Shown here piece by piece: positions 10,525 to 23,273 of a stretch of DNA of 64,000 nucleotides. The translations under genes were made by a program, and so were the position numbers. Location of the stretch: the NCBI GenBank assembly GCA_003117195.1, contig BDSI01000073.1:496001-560000 (forward strand). Reading direction: 5' to 3'. The notes beneath the pieces were generated by a model. The model saw only the letters and a list, made by a program, of their open reading frames with translations. It was not told where the DNA came from and ran no database searches. Origin of the DNA: Eudorina sp. 2006-703-Eu-15 (taxonomy: Eukaryota; Chlorophyta; Chlorophyceae; Chlamydomonadales; Volvocaceae). Every line of letters begins with the position of its first letter. Position 1 is the first letter of the stretch.

Positions 10525-12185
10525 ATCGTGAATGATATCACGGAACCGCTGAGTGTACTCTTGCACGCGTTCCCCTGATTTCATAAAGTGCTCGTGCGCA
10601 AACAGACGGTCCCGCACTTCCTGCTCCGTATGACGGCGCACATCCCCATATTGCAAAAGGAATGCTGCACGCAAGGCAGGCAACGTCAATCGTTCCCCCT
10701 TATCCGTATACGACTTGAGCATTGCTTGCCCCCATTCCTGTGCACGACCCGTTAACCAAAAGATAAAGTGCTCAGTGGGCAGCAAGCCGCTGGCTTGCTT
10801 GTACTGCACTAAGCTATCAAACCAGGTCTGCGTGCACGAAATGTGACTATCAGTCTTCCCATTAAACTTCACAGGGTTGGGCAAGCGACGGTGATTGCTC
10901 ACCTCGGGACCCTACCTGCTGTGTCACGAACCCCGGCGGTGGTGGAGGAGTTGGTGGCCCACCTGCGTTGCTGGGCCCCGCCCCGGCCGAGCGCCCGTCC
11001 TGCCACCTCAGCAAGAGCGCGGCGAGATGGGCCCTCTCCTGTGAGTCCAACAGCCGGCCGAGGCGGTACACCACGTGCTCCTCCGCCGCCAACAAAAGGA
11101 CGGAGTAGGGCATCTCGTTGCCCAGCATGGTGAAGGCCTCCTGGGTGCTCTGCTCCAGGGTCCTCGGCTCCTGCGTAGACAAGCCCGCCATGGCCGCCTG
11201 GGCGTAGTTGGCGCCCGGCGGCGCCGAAGCAACGCCCGGGAAAGCGCTCTTCGGCCGCCGCCGCCACGCCGCCTGCAGCGGCAGCGCCGTTCACCACCGC
11301 CACGGCAGCGGCCCCTGCGGCCGCCGCCCCGCCCGCAGCTGCAGCAGCCGCAGCGGTTTTCTCTGTGATGGCCTTGTCCATGACCGCGTTGTCCGCCGCG
11401 TCCTTGGCTGCCTGCGCCCTCCTGCGCTACTTGGACTTCCCAGAGTTCGAAGATGACGTGGCCTGCCCCGACTCGCGCGACCTGGAACGGGAGCGCGAAC
11501 GGGAGTGAGAGGGACTGCGGCCCCGCTTGACCAAGCTCTTCACGGTGTCCTTCAGAGCCGCCACCGAGGCCTCCAGGTTCGAGAACCGCTGGGGGTCGAC
11601 CTGGTCGGCCGCAGCGGCCTTCTTGGCAGCCGCACCACGTGAAGGCGACCGAAGGCGACCGAGGCTTGGGAACCTCGGCCTCCGAGTCACTGATGGAAGC
11701 CTTCTCGACCTCCTTGGCGAGGTCCGAGGCCGTCTGCGGTGCACGGGCACGGCGGGCGGGGGGCTTTTTTGTCACCGGAATGCGAGGAGTCAGAGACGGA
11801 CTCAGTGTCCGACGCGTCACTATCTGAAACGCTAGGCGACGGATCGCGAACTCGCTTCTTGCCCGACGTAGCGCCCGCGCGCACCGAATCCCCATTTTCA
11901 TCAAAGAAACTTTTATGTGCAACCTTCTTATTGTCCGTCCTAGGCCCCTGTGGCTTCTTGCCAATCGTCGGCTTCGCAGCCGTCTTGCAATACAATTCCT
12001 GCAAGGTAGGAGCCTGCGCTGCCTTCGGCCTCTTTTTGGACAGATCCTTTCCTTTCCGACCCACTATAGGGTCTTCATTGCGTGACGCCTCGCCGCCCTT
12101 GTCCACATTTGCGCCCTCGCGCGACGGCCGCACAATCGTCGGCCACCTTGGCCGGCAGAGAAGCCTTCTGGATAGACTTTGTCAT
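10525..12185 (-). pseudogene. Gypsy gag, N-terminal and central part
   Basis: The reading starts at ATG 12185 (MTKSIQKASLPAKVA), loses frame within about 60 bp through a small deletion relative to the mirrored copy at 12437, and continues as a Lys/Ser-rich region (KGKDLSKKRPKAAQ, SVSDSDASDTESVSD). An RS-like stretch follows (SRSRSRSRSRES, about 11470-11510), then an Ala-rich region. A helical segment comes next (EQSTQEAFTMLGNEMPYSVL), and then the capsid-like core MSNHRRLPNPVKFNGKTD, with WLTGRAQEWGQAML and FAHEHFMKSGERVQEY as in Retrotrans_gag domains. Several frame changes and a stop at about 11427 show the copy is not functional. Confidence 0.75.
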
Positions 12186-12252
12186 TTCTTATTGCTTAAT
12201 AAGAAAAAAATATCGCACAACAGATACTCTAGCCTGGTCGTAGGATACCAGT

Positions 12253-12365
12253 TGTAACACCTATGTCGGTGTGAGCGGAAGCGTAGGATCGTAGGGTGAC
12301 CTACTGATAATAAACACGGATGTATATGGCGTAGTGTGGTAATGACCCACAACCACTAGGTGTTA
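12253..12365. repeat. LTR-like unit, central (5') copy with inverted ends
   Basis: 113 bp from TGTAACACC to GGTGTTACA; the two ends are exact 9-bp inverted repeats, and TG...CA ends are the LTR hallmark. It is flanked on both sides by the same leader in opposite orientation, starting ACTGGTATCCTACGACCAGG, which is where a primer-binding site would lie. The TGGTATC core is compatible with a methionine-tRNA-type primer, but only seven bases support this. The unit thus serves as the 5' end of a gag copy in each direction. Confidence 0.65.
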
Positions 12366-12767
12366 CAACTGGTATCCTACGACCAGGCTAGGGTATCTAT
12401 TGTGCGATATTTTTGTTTCTTATTAAGCAATAAGAAATGACAAAGTCTATTCAGAAGGCTTCTCTGCCGGCCAAGGTGGCCGAGGATCGTGCGGCCGTCG
12501 CCGCCGATGCCGAGCGCGAGGGCGCAAATGTGGACAAGGGCGGCGAGGCGCCACGCAAGGAAGACCCTATGGTGGGTCGGAAAGGAAAGGATCCGTCCAA
12601 AAAGAGGCCGAAGGCGGCGCAGGCTCCTACCTTGCAGGAATTGTATTGCAAGGCGGCTGCGAAGCCGACGATTGGCAAGAAGCCACAGGGGCCTAGGACG
12701 GACAATAAGAAGGTTGCACATAAATTTGTCTTTGATGAAAATGGGGATCCGGTGCGCACAAGAAATG
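12366..12767 (+). pseudogene. Mirrored gypsy leader and gag N-terminus (inverted copy)
   Basis: This is the reverse complement, with few differences, of about 11870-12252. It has the same leader, the same AATAAGAA stretch and an ATG at 12437, and codes MTKSIQKASLPAKVAEDRAAV onward through TLQELYCKAAAKPTIGKKPQ to FVFDENGDPVRT, where homology stops. Unlike the minus-strand arm, this arm keeps the gag frame open over all 113 codons. It is internally deleted: gag core and pol are absent. The head-to-head arrangement around one LTR-like unit is a rearrangement, not a normal element. Confidence 0.75.
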
Positions 12768-12826
12768 ACCCACAACCTCTAGGTGTCTAGTGATGACTCA
12801 TGCCCTACCCGTGCGAGCCTTTATGC
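12768..12826 (-). repeat. LTR-end plus 3'-internal remnant
   Basis: The first ~20 bp (GACCCACAACCTCTAGGTGT) match the end of the LTR-like unit. The next ~40 bp (CTAGTGATGACTCATGCCCTAC and CCCGTGCGAGCCTTTAT) match 4339-4387, including the start of the plus-strand ORF there, with 3- and 4-bp gaps. It is therefore a scrap of a second copy of the 3' end of the same element in the same orientation. Confidence 0.7.
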
Positions 12827-13012
12827 ACCTGGGGCCTCGCATCACCCAGTGCCGTACCGTATCGGCATCTTGTGCATCCTTGAGATTCACAACCTTCCCG
12901 TGTGACAACACACGGGCGTGATTAACCAATAAGCATTGTCATCAGAGATCTCATCAGATCTGTCAGCAGAAGCCACTTGAGTTTTGGGGCCCGAGGTAGG
13001 TTCCAGAAGTCA

Positions 13013-13062
13013 TGTCACGAGCGGTTCGTAATTTGGATTACGAACGCCTAGCTTTCGTGACA
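13013..13062. repeat. 50-bp nested hairpin with 8-bp inverted ends
   Basis: The ends are TGTCACGA and TCGTGACA (exact inverted repeat). Inside lies a second inverted pair, GTTCGTAAT / ATTACGAAC, separated by TTGG. It could fold as a stable cruciform or be a minimal transposon scar. Confidence 0.6.
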
Positions 13063-13298
13063 AGACCGAAACTAAACCTCCGCCCAATGCCTTCCATTGT
13101 GGCATTAATTATATTTATAATTATTACATTATCCCAAGAGCTTTGCGACTCATTATAACAACAGCGGTCTCGCGTCCATAATTACCTCAGTCCGCGAGCC
13201 TAGTGTTACAGTACCCACGGGGGTCAAATTTCAGGTAATCGTTACACGGGCCGTGTCAGGGCGCCGTGTAACCGATAATCAATTTTGTGACTCGTAGC

Positions 13299-13370
13299 GA
13301 GGAATCCTATACTCGGCGCGAGGAATCCTATACTGGGCGCGAGGAATCCTATACCCGACGGGAGGAATCC
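13299..13370. repeat. 21-bp minisatellite, about 3.5 copies
   Basis: Unit GAGGAATCCTATACTCGGCGC with few substitutions. The same unit recurs 1.5 kb downstream at 14851-14922. Confidence 0.85.
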
Positions 13371-14850
13371 CTTTACCTGGCGTCGCGTATAGTTTACCCC
13401 AATTGATGTATCCGACCCTAACACCAAAGAAATCGATGCGCAGAGCCTGACAACAGATAGTTGGTGAGACCTGTTTCTTTGAGGGGTGCGGTTGGCAGTT
13501 TTACTGTTGCAACAACTGGCTGCCAACCCTTTCGCCACCCCGCCCTCTCATCGGCTAACCGCGGCCTCCCCAGTGATCGGCTCGACCTCTGCTCGGCCCC
13601 GGAACGTGCTAAAGCCCCCATTCACAAGTTAGACCCAGCCACCGGCGCTTGAGACCCAAACCAACGCCGCTACAACGATCCCTCAGGCGGCCGCATGCAG
13701 ACAATGTGTGACGGTAATGATGTGGCTCCTGACGTTTGAATGCTGGGAATTGCCGCCTGCAGCAGGAAGTGACCTGCCTTACCGTACTCAGCCGCAGTGG
13801 ACACCTGCGTGGTCCGTAACGACTAAGCACGCTCGAACAGCACGGCTGCATTACTACAAAGAGGATGTCACTTTGTACATTGGCCGCCGCAATATCTTTT
13901 TAGGAGTTCCAGTTACGAGCCATTTGTGCGCTCGAGCTACACACAAGCTGAGGTTGGTTCAGCTACAATGCTTTACACATCATAACAGTAAGCATATATC
14001 ATCTGCCAACAACCGCCCAGGAATCAAGCTTCACCAATAAGCCTATGTCCACTGCCCAGTCTGGTATTCAGCCAGAATGTCCCGTGGAAGCGCGCAAGTC
14101 TTGAAGGTTGACGAGGATTTGCTACTTATCCAGTCCCAGCAAGTACAGAACGTTGCGCTCGCGACTTCCACCTTGTGAACGAGCGAACCATTGGTTCGTT
14201 TCCATCATTCGTCGCCTCAAGCACTTTCCTGGGCTACATCCTCATCTTAGATATCAGTGTTAATCAAAATGGGCTTCAAGCGCGACCAGCAACGGTGCTT
14301 GCCTTGGAGCTCGGTACATACTTAAGGCTGCCAGGACCACGCGTATGGCGCTTGTCGCGCTCATAGTGAAGAAGTATACAAGCACAAGGGCGGCTAGATA
14401 GGATCGAATGTCCGAATGTGTCCGAGTGTGTACGGACACGGACACGGAGTGTGTACGCACACGCTGCGCGTGCTAGCACGACCTGGCACGTCTAGCCAAG
14501 CAAATAGTTTGGGTCGGGTTCGCGGCGATATGCCGCCCCATGCCCCAACCACGCATTCGCGGTTTGTGTCTTGTGTGCTGCGAGCATGTCTGGGAGGTGT
14601 GCATACCGTATCGTGTAGGGAGGTGTGCATACCGTGTCGTGTGGTTAGGGTTCAACTTCTGTGCTAGTGTTCGGAGGCAGTGACAAATGCTTTGGTGGCT
14701 TGGGCATCAATGGGAATGTCGCGAAGGGAGTTGGCTAGCCAACCGAACTGAAACAAACAACGAAACTGAACGCCGGGAATACAATTTCGGTACAAGCTTT
14801 CAATTATCCAAACTCGTGCTTCAGGAAACCGATAGCCGGCGACGTTTCTC

Positions 14851-14922
14851 CGATACTCGGCGGCAGGAATCCTATACTCGGCGCGAGGAATCCTATACTC
14901 GGTCGCAGGAATCCGATACTTG
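14851..14922. repeat. 21-bp minisatellite, second array
   Basis: About 3.5 copies of the GGAATCCTATACTCGGCGCG unit, same orientation as the array at 13299, with slightly more divergence. A degenerate unit (GAGGTATCCGATAC) continues at about 14947. Confidence 0.8.
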
Positions 14923-16156
14923 AAACCGCATAACCATTACTCGCTACGAGGTATCCGATACAACAAAACAGGTATCCAGATACATGAAGTCATCTATTTT
15001 TATTTTTTGTATCGGGTATTCCGTGACACCGCACTTCCGGGAATCCGACCCCCGTGGGTACCCTCAGCTGACTGCAAAGCTGCACGCTTGGTAACTCAAA
15101 CGCCGAACGGCTCACAAGGCTGTGCGCCTGCTGTGCGTGCGTGTCGGTGTGTGTTTACTTATTCCTCTGAGTCATCCGTGAGCAGAAGGGTACCGCTGAT
15201 GCCCGCCAGTCCTGCCAGCTGTTGAGAGCCATCGGGCAGTTGTAGAATTATGCATGTTTGCGTGCACTTGAGCGCATGTCCTACGACACGGAGCTCTGCT
15301 GCATACCGTTATGTGAATATGATCGCTAGGCATATAGCGTACGGTAGTTCCGTACTACATGACGCCGATGACGCTCATGGTTCATCAGCAGCAACCACAC
15401 TCAGCAGACCGCACGCACCTGTCCGTTCATCCACTGCAACTGGCAGCGCGTCCGACCCACTCATATCCCGCCTGCGCCCCGGCCATTCCGTCACTCCACA
15501 GCACGCCTCCCATCCGAAACATGCCGACGGAGAGGCAACCCCACGAGCCGCCGCTCGGCCCCGCGAATCCTCTAGGCTCAAACCCGCCCCGGCATACGCC
15601 CTCATTTTACTGCCTCCGCGCGCTGCCGGCGCTCCCGTGGCCCCCCACCCCTGCGAGCACCTGCCGACCTGGCCTCAGCGGAATCACATGGTAGGTAGGT
15701 AGGTATGTAGGTAGGTAGGTGGGTAAGTGGTGTGAACCTCTGCCGGACCTCTTGTCAATAAACCAATGACGGCTTGTGCCGCAGAGAAAAAGGGTTCCGC
15801 CCATGCACGGTCAGCCCTCCCTTGCCTCGTCCGGTACTGCTCGCCCCTCCCGGCACCCGCCTCGGCGGCGACCGGTTCTTGGTGTATGTCCCGCCACCGG
15901 CCCCGATTCAGCCTGGCATTGGTACAGCCTAGCATTGCGTCCTTGGCACCGGTTGACCCAGAATCCAGCCTGTACCCCAGCCACCTTCCTCCCCTTCAAC
16001 CTGTACCAGTGCTCAGCCTTCATACCAGGGCTCAGCCTTCATCCAGACATCCACCCTCCCCGCCGGACACAAACACACGCATACACGCGCGCACGCACAT
16101 ACACACGTCCCCCTCCAAGACTACTATGCAGTGGTTTGTTTCTTTGGTGCTGTCTC

Positions 16157-19100
16157 TCACGCTGCGCCCAGCAGCACCGCCGGCAGCCCGTCGAACACGA
16201 GCTGCGCCACATCCTGTCGCTCCCCCTTGACGGACACGTCCACGCCGCCCGCGCCCGCCACGAACTTGAGCTCCAGCAGTACCTGGACAGGCGGGCGTGT
16301 GGCAGGTTGTAACTGGCGTGTGGCAGTAAGTGACGTGGCCTGTGGCGTGTGGGTAGGCACGGAACGACGACCGCCACCAGCACCGCCACGGGGTCATCTC
16401 AGCGGTACGCACGCACTCCTCGCCAGCGCCTTTCGTAAGCTACCGCCACCCTAATAGGCTCCACCCTACCCCATGGTGCTCGCAGACATAGACCAGTGCG
16501 GCATCAGACCGGGGTGTGTGTGTGTGTGTCGAGATCACCGTGTTTCTGCTGTTTGGCTAACAGCTGCTGTGCATGGGGCGATGAAGGAGGGATGCTGCGA
16601 CCACCAGGAGCAATGATTACTGTGCTGTGTACGGTATGCTGCAACTCCTCCCGGGTCCGCACGTCCTGCCCCTGCTCAACGCCACGACCCCGCCGTAACT
16701 TCTAAATGAGGTGCGCTTGCACGGAGGTGCGGGCGGCCCACCTACGCAGTCACCCACCTGCCCGATGCCTCCCGCCGAGATGCGGCACGTGGCGTAAATC
16801 GCGTCCTGGCCGGTGGCAGGGACCTGCCGCAGCGACCACCACCAGCATGTGGGTCAGATTGTGGGTCAGATAGGGTCAGCCAGATTGTGGGTCGCCGTAG
16901 CACAACCCATGGGGGAGGCGTGCCCAACTCGAGTTGCACCGGACAGGTCCGTGGCGAGCCGGGTCGAAGCCCTCCCGCCAGGGCTTAGGCTATCCAGAGC
17001 CAGACATGGCTTGGCTGCACCGGGCTCCATCTCAACCTGGTCGAAGCATGCCACCGAGAGGTGACCCCCGACCCGACCCGACTTGAGCAGCGCTGACCTG
17101 ACATGACCTGTCTTGACCTGATCGAACGCGACCCGATCCAACCCGACCCGGTCCGTCCTGACCCGAGCGAAACCCCACCGGGCCCCCGCCCGATGCCCCC
17201 ACCTGGCGGTGCGCCAGGACGAACAGGTTGGCCGCCGCCAGCCGCTGCTTCGCCACCTCCGCGGACGGCACCGCCAGAGGCAGGCGGACGCTGGTCTCCG
17301 GGGGCAGCGTCTGGGGGATGGGGCAGAGAGAGCAGGGAGCAGGGAGCGGCGGGGAGCAGGGGTCCGGGGCGTGAGCGGGGCTTTTGCAGGACAGCGAGGC
17401 TGCCGGACAAGACCCGACATCCCGCAACCCATACGGATACCAGTGCTAGATCGGCTCTGGTGACGTTGCCAGATCGGCTCTGGTGAAAAGCTCAGGGGAA
17501 TTCCCGCCCAGGAAGTTCCTCTAGGTAGACGGCTTGTCAGCGAGGCCCTTGTGAGGGGTGCAGCTGTCAGACGACGCAAAGTGATGAGGCGCGCCACCGG
17601 CCGGCTGCCGCATTCCCGTCAGCAGTCGGTGAGAGGGTGCCTAGCGTTTCAATGGGGTTAACAGAAAAGGAAAAGGAAACGCCGTCTTTCCTGTGGATCA
17701 CCGATGTGCACCGGCGCGCGTGTTGTCAGACAGTCCCGGCTGTGCCCTCGGCGCGCGACGACGCACCTTCCAGGCCTGCAGGAAGTCCGCCGCCTCCATG
17801 GTGCCGCCCTCCTCCGTCAGCGCAGACAGCGGCACGTTGTCGTTGAAGTACAGCACGCCCACCTGCACGGCAACGCGACAGAACGACGAAGTGCCGATAC
17901 GGTGGCATCAATCTCTTCCGTCAACGCTGTGCGCCGCGGGCAGACCGCACGTTCGCGCAACCCCACACCCTGGCCGCGCTGCCGGCAAAGGATTTGCTCC
18001 ATCGGTTTGCTTCATTCCGCCCCATGCCCAGACTCTCCGTCGTCCCCCCTCCGGCCGATCCGACCTACGGACCTCGCAACCGTTTAACACTGTCAACCAC
18101 GCATCAGACCCTGCGCCGGGCTCCGGGCCGTAGCGCCTTTCTTCCCTTCAAGTACACCAGCACCCCAGCTCTCCATCAGGTCACCCCAGCTCCCCATCAG
18201 GTCACCCCACCTGGTTGGTCCGCAGCGCCACCTGCAGCGCGGTGCTGAGCGGCGGGGGGGTGACCTTGGTGGGGTCCACCGCCAGCGGCACGCGCACGGG
18301 CACCACCGAGCCCGGCGCGAGGGGGCCGCCGCCGGGGGTCACCAGCACCTGTGCGCCGCAGCGGCGTGGTGGTGATGGCGGGCGCAGAGGCGAGCGGGAG
18401 GGAAACCACCGATTAAGGGTTTGGGATACATGCGTTGTGCACTGATGAGGGTCGGCGACTTCGTGTCGATTCCATGACCGCTCGCCAGCCCCGCAGCAAG
18501 CGCCCTTCACAAAAGAGAGACCCGGTCTGAACTCTCGCCGCCGCCGCAAGCGTGTCTCGCCGCCGCCCGACGCAGACCTGCGTCCTTCCACCCGTCCAGA
18601 CGCGCCATCAGGTGCGCTGCGGTTCCCGAGGTGGTTCGGCCAGGGCCCAGTGAGAGGCCCTACAACCCGCCAGTCCACCAGCCAAGCCCGGGCCGCTCAC
18701 CTGGCTGGTGGGGCTCAGCCCGAAGCTGTTGCGGTTGGTCTGGATCATGAGGCCGTCGACGGGAGCCGGCTGCGGTGGTGCACACATTTCGATAAATGGG
18801 TGGATGGGTGGGTGAATTAGTGGTTGAAAGTGGATAAACATGCCCAGAGAAAAAAGCCGGGCGGGGCGGGGAGGGGAGGTTTGGCATCGTTAGAAAGGTG
18901 TGGCGCATCGACGGATCCGGGTACCCAGCTGCGCACGCGGCACACGCCGCACGGCACACGGCACAAGCCACGCGGCCTCACCGTGTCGTTGCGCAGCGCT
19001 AGTTGGTAGACCACCTGGCCGCTCTGCCGCACCAGGCGGCCCTGCACGGACACGCCCCCAGGCGTCGCGAGCAGCACCGGCAGCTGCGACAGCGCGGCGG

Positions 19101-22100
19101 GTGAGATGCCGGGGCCCGCCGCCGCCGCGGGGGCTGCCGCGGTGAGGGCCGCGAAGGGATCCGCGGCGGAGGCGTGGGGTTGTAGAGCGGCTGTCGCGCT
19201 GGTGGTAGGCGGCCCTGTGGACAAAAGAAAGCAGCGGGCAGGGACGGGCCGCGGTCTCGAGATTTTGTTGGATCGTCAGGGGCGGCGAACTTTATTGTGG
19301 GGTTGGACACGAACTTTAGGCTTGCTGTAGCGTGTCAGCCACACAAGAATCGTCCGCATGTTCAGTCAGCGGACGGCCGGCACGCGTGTCCCGTTATATG
19401 GGTGCCACAGCGGATGCCGTGGCAAATAGGCCTCCTGCCATACGTCTCTAGGTTCTCCTCCTGTCGCGGTCTCACCCTCGTGCCCCTTCGGTGAGACGAC
19501 GTACCTAGGTCCAGGCCGCCCAGCAAGTCGTCGAGGCCCCGCGCCGCGGACGCCGTCGCCGCGGGGGCGGCAGCGGCCGCCGGCACGGGCACCGGCGAAA
19601 CGTCCGAGAGGTCCAGCAGGTCCCCGACGGAGCTGGCCGCCGCCGCCGCGGCTGCGCCTGCCGCCGCCGCCGCGTTATTGTCCGAGACCATGGCCCCCGG
19701 CGTGGAGCCGTCCTCCTCCTGACGCGGGCGAGGAGGAGAGCGGGGGTTAGCGGCGGCAGCTGCAGGATCGGTGCCGAAGTCATGGGGGTATTTCCCCCCC
19801 AGCAATTCCTTTCGCAACCTGTCCGAGCGTGTCGGACGCACAAGCCCACCCGGCGCACGGGCCCATCTTCCTGACCACTCTCCACCCGAATCCCGTCACG
19901 GCCCCCTGGGGGCCATATGCCCTTCGCATCCCCCAGCCGGCGTCCTGACTTGGCGAAGACCCGTTTCGCTGGGCCCTCCTTCTCCCTTCCTCTCCTTCCT
20001 CCCTCCTTCCCTCCCTCCTTCCCTCCCTCCTTACCAACCTCCTACCTCCCTCTTCCTTCCCTCCCTCTTCCTTCCCTCCCTGTTCCTTACCAACCTCCTC
20101 CTTCCCTCCCTCCTGCCTCCCTCCCTCCTCCTTCCCTCCCTCCTTACCACCCGCCTGCCTCCCTCCCTCCCTCAATCCCTGACTGACACCTGACCGTTCG
20201 ACCACTCGTGCCCCACCCACCCAGCCACCCACCCTCCCACCCACCGACCCACCTCGAACTTGCGGTGCCCCAGCTCGTCCGCGCGCGTGACGGCCATGCG
20301 CTGCCGGCTGACGAACGTCTCCGGCGGCCGGTGGTAGACCGCGGCCACGGTGGCCAGGTAGCGGGACACCAGCTGCTCCAGCAGCGAGGGGTCCAGGGTG
20401 GACGAGTCGTCCGCGATGACGGGCTTCTCCGCCAGGACCACGTCCTTGGCAGCCTATACACGGAAGGCAAGGGGGGAGGCAAGGACAGGGGAGGGTGCGT
20501 GGTTGCGTGGTTGGGGGAGAAGAAGGGTGTAATGAAAACAGCCTAACAGACACACCCAGCCTGGCGGCGGTTGGGGGCTTATCGCGGGTTGGCCGTGGTA
20601 GGCAACGGGTGGTTGGGGTGTGGGAGATGCCTCGTTTTCACAGCCCTTTTCTTCACAGCGCAGCAGCTCCGGCCATCGGCCCCGGAAGTACTTCCATTAC
20701 CGAACTTGATCGCCCGCAGCCCGCCCTCGCTCCCCTCAGCCCCACCCCCCGCCGCCGCCCCACCTCAGGGTCCGTCGACAGCAGGCGCCAGTAGATGTAG
20801 GCGCGGTCGCGCAGGTCGGGGTTGTCGGTCTCTGTGGTGGCGCACGAGAGCACCGCCGAGATCATCTTCTGGGCGCTCTCCGTGGGCTTCTTCAGGAACA
20901 GCTTCACGGTGGCGGTCAGCAGCTGCAGCTGGACCTGCGGGGTCGGAGTCGGAGTCGGAGTGCGGCGCGGCCGGGGGGAAAGGGGCGGGGCGGGGCGCTT
21001 GGCTATGTAAGTAACCGTGAGGCCCAACCCTGATTGATGGGTAGGTAAAGGACATTGGTGGATACATTCAAACTAGCGTAGGTGGGTGGACGGCTGGGCC
21101 AGTGCACGCTAAGGGTGGGCGGCGGCGGGCAACGGCGCGACAGCGGCGCGCCGTGGGTGCCTCGACCAGACCCACGTGCGAGCCATGCGGGGCTCCCCGC
21201 GGCAGCGCTGGGCACGGCGGGAGGACGGCGTCGTGCCGCCACGTCCCGGATCGGACCGGACCCAGCAGAGCTGCCAGGGGCAGCCGAGCTGACGCGCTGC
21301 CGGCGTCTTGGTGCCCACTCACCGCCGGCCGGCCTGATCACCGCGACCCAGTTTCCAGCCGTGCCTTTGGTACCGCTGCCCTCCCCCTGCATCCCCCATA
21401 TGCGACCTGCACCCCCCACGCAGCCCGCACGCCCCCTTGTCCCGAATTCGTTCGGGCCCGCGAATCGTTTTGGGCCTGTTGTGCCTAATCATCCCCTAGG
21501 AAGCCCCCCGTCGTTATCACCCCCTGGGCAGCCCCCTGTCTGTTGTAACTCCCTGCGCAGCCCCCTGTCACCGCAGGGTCTCCACCCGCCCCGCAGCCCC
21601 CTGTCACCGCAGCGCCCCCACCCGCCCCGCAGCCCCTTGGCGTCCCACCATGGCAGTCTCCTCGGGGAAGGTCTCCAGGAAGGCCTCCAGCAGCTCGTCC
21701 GCGTTGTCGATCCGCTCCGCGTACTCGCCGATGATCCACACCATGCTGCTCTTCGCCTCCGGCTCGTCCAGGCTGCGCGGCGCGCGGCGACAGGCAATAA
21801 TGGTGGTCGTGATGGGTGTGTGCGTGTGATCGCGAGCAAACTGCTCCATACGGGGTGGTCCCCCACGGGTCCCGGCCATGCGGGCATTGATGAAAGCCAC
21901 GTCCTAGAGGCCTCGGCAGCGTGTGTGTTTAGATGAATAAGGAAACTGAGATGTGTGTGAATAACGAAACTGAGATGTGTGTGTGTGTGTGTGTGTGACA
22001 GCGAGGGTGTGCGGATGTGTTGGGCAAGTACGTCACGCAGTGTTGGTCCGTAGGGCCCACCCGGACACCTGGGCCTGAGGGTGACCCACGGGTCCGCCCA

Positions 22101-22599
22101 GGGCCGCATCGCCGCTCCACCGCACCTGTCCAGGTTGTCGCACAACGTCGCAATGATGGACTCGTACTGGTTCGGATACCGCCGGAAGATGTCCTGCAGC
22201 ACAGCCGTCACGGGCAAAAGCACCTCATCCACCGGACCCCGATGGACTCAACGCGCAGCCAGGGCAGCAGCCCGCTAAACCCGTTGCTTCCCCGTTGAGT
22301 GCCGCCGCTGGACGCCAGCCCGACATACCGACAGACGGTACTTAATCCGCCCAGACCCGCCTGTGCTGGTTCGGCAACGCTCCCAACGGCCTCAACGGCC
22401 TCACCTTGATGACGATGATGGCCTCCTGCACCACGTAGCTGACCTTGGTCTGGATCAGCTCCAGCAGCACATTGATGCAGCGCTCCGTGGCCTTCTCGAG
22501 CGCCACTGCGCACCGACCGATGGCGCGGACCGACCTGCGCGGGGCGGACCCCCCCGTCAGCCGGGCCGACCACGGGGACAGGAGGACCCGTAAGGATCG

Positions 22600-22643
<44 letters not shown>

Positions 22644-23193
22644 CGTTACATATCTGCCGGGCCGACACTGGCCGGGGGCGCTAACCCGCCCCATACGGGA
22701 GACCGCCGAAGCACTTTCCCCCGGATACGGGGGAAAGGGGCGTAAGGGGCCTCTGTCCCCTCGCTCTCAACCAAGGGCGCGTGCCCGATCCCCGAGGATC
22801 GGTGACCGCTGTGCCCCCTCAAGGGAGTGGGCGAAGGCCCATCCCGGGCGGTCTGCGCCTCGCAGTCCGCTGTTCAACCTCCTCAAGTCCTTGCAGCACC
22901 CAGGGCGCGTTTCGGAGGCGCGCCCCTGCTTGGTGCGGTAAAACTAGCCTGGTCCCGCGTCCCAACCTAATCGTAATAGCTAGGGTTGCACCCTCCGGCA
23001 GGCCTGCCTGCCCAGCTGAGCCAGAGCGAGGCGGCTCGCACGCGTCAGGCCTTGCTGGGTCCGGGTATGCAGTCGGGTGCTCCATGATGGGGCTATGGTT
23101 TGCACAAGGCAGCACATCACCACGCAAGCTTCCCTGTCGTACACCCCTTCCTGTCGCAAGCGGCCCTCGCCTACACGTCCCGCTCGCTGCCTG

Positions 23194-23273
<80 letters not shown>

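Larger units (their letters stand above)
4226..12365 (-). mobile_element. Decayed Ty3/gypsy LTR retrotransposon with nested insertions
   Basis: Read on the minus strand, the order from 12.4 kb down is LTR-like unit, gag with RS and RGG/zinc-finger parts, Dam-like domain, aspartic protease, reverse transcriptase/RNase H, integrase. RT before integrase is the Ty3/gypsy order. The same 113-bp sequence (TGTAACACC at one end) lies at both ends in the same orientation: 12253-12365 and, with an altered end, 4226-4338. Two complete hAT MITEs interrupt gag (10019-10524) and protease (8224-8730). Frameshifts occur in gag, protease, RT, RNase H and integrase, so the copy is dead. I could not identify a target-site duplication. 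The stretch 4339-5047 between integrase and the downstream LTR carries a plus-strand coding remnant annotated separately. Confidence 0.8.
12827..16156. other. Intergenic region with minisatellites, no gene recognised
   Basis: Downstream of the beta-adaptin stop. It holds two minisatellites with the same unit (13299-13370 and 14851-14922), a 50-bp hairpin (13013-13062), a duplicated 27-bp unit at about 14588-14643 (GTGTGCATACCGT...), a GTAG tract at 15690-15722, and the presumed 3' untranslated region of beta-adaptin near 15.6-16.1 kb. Open frames here are short and unlike any family I know. Confidence 0.5.
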
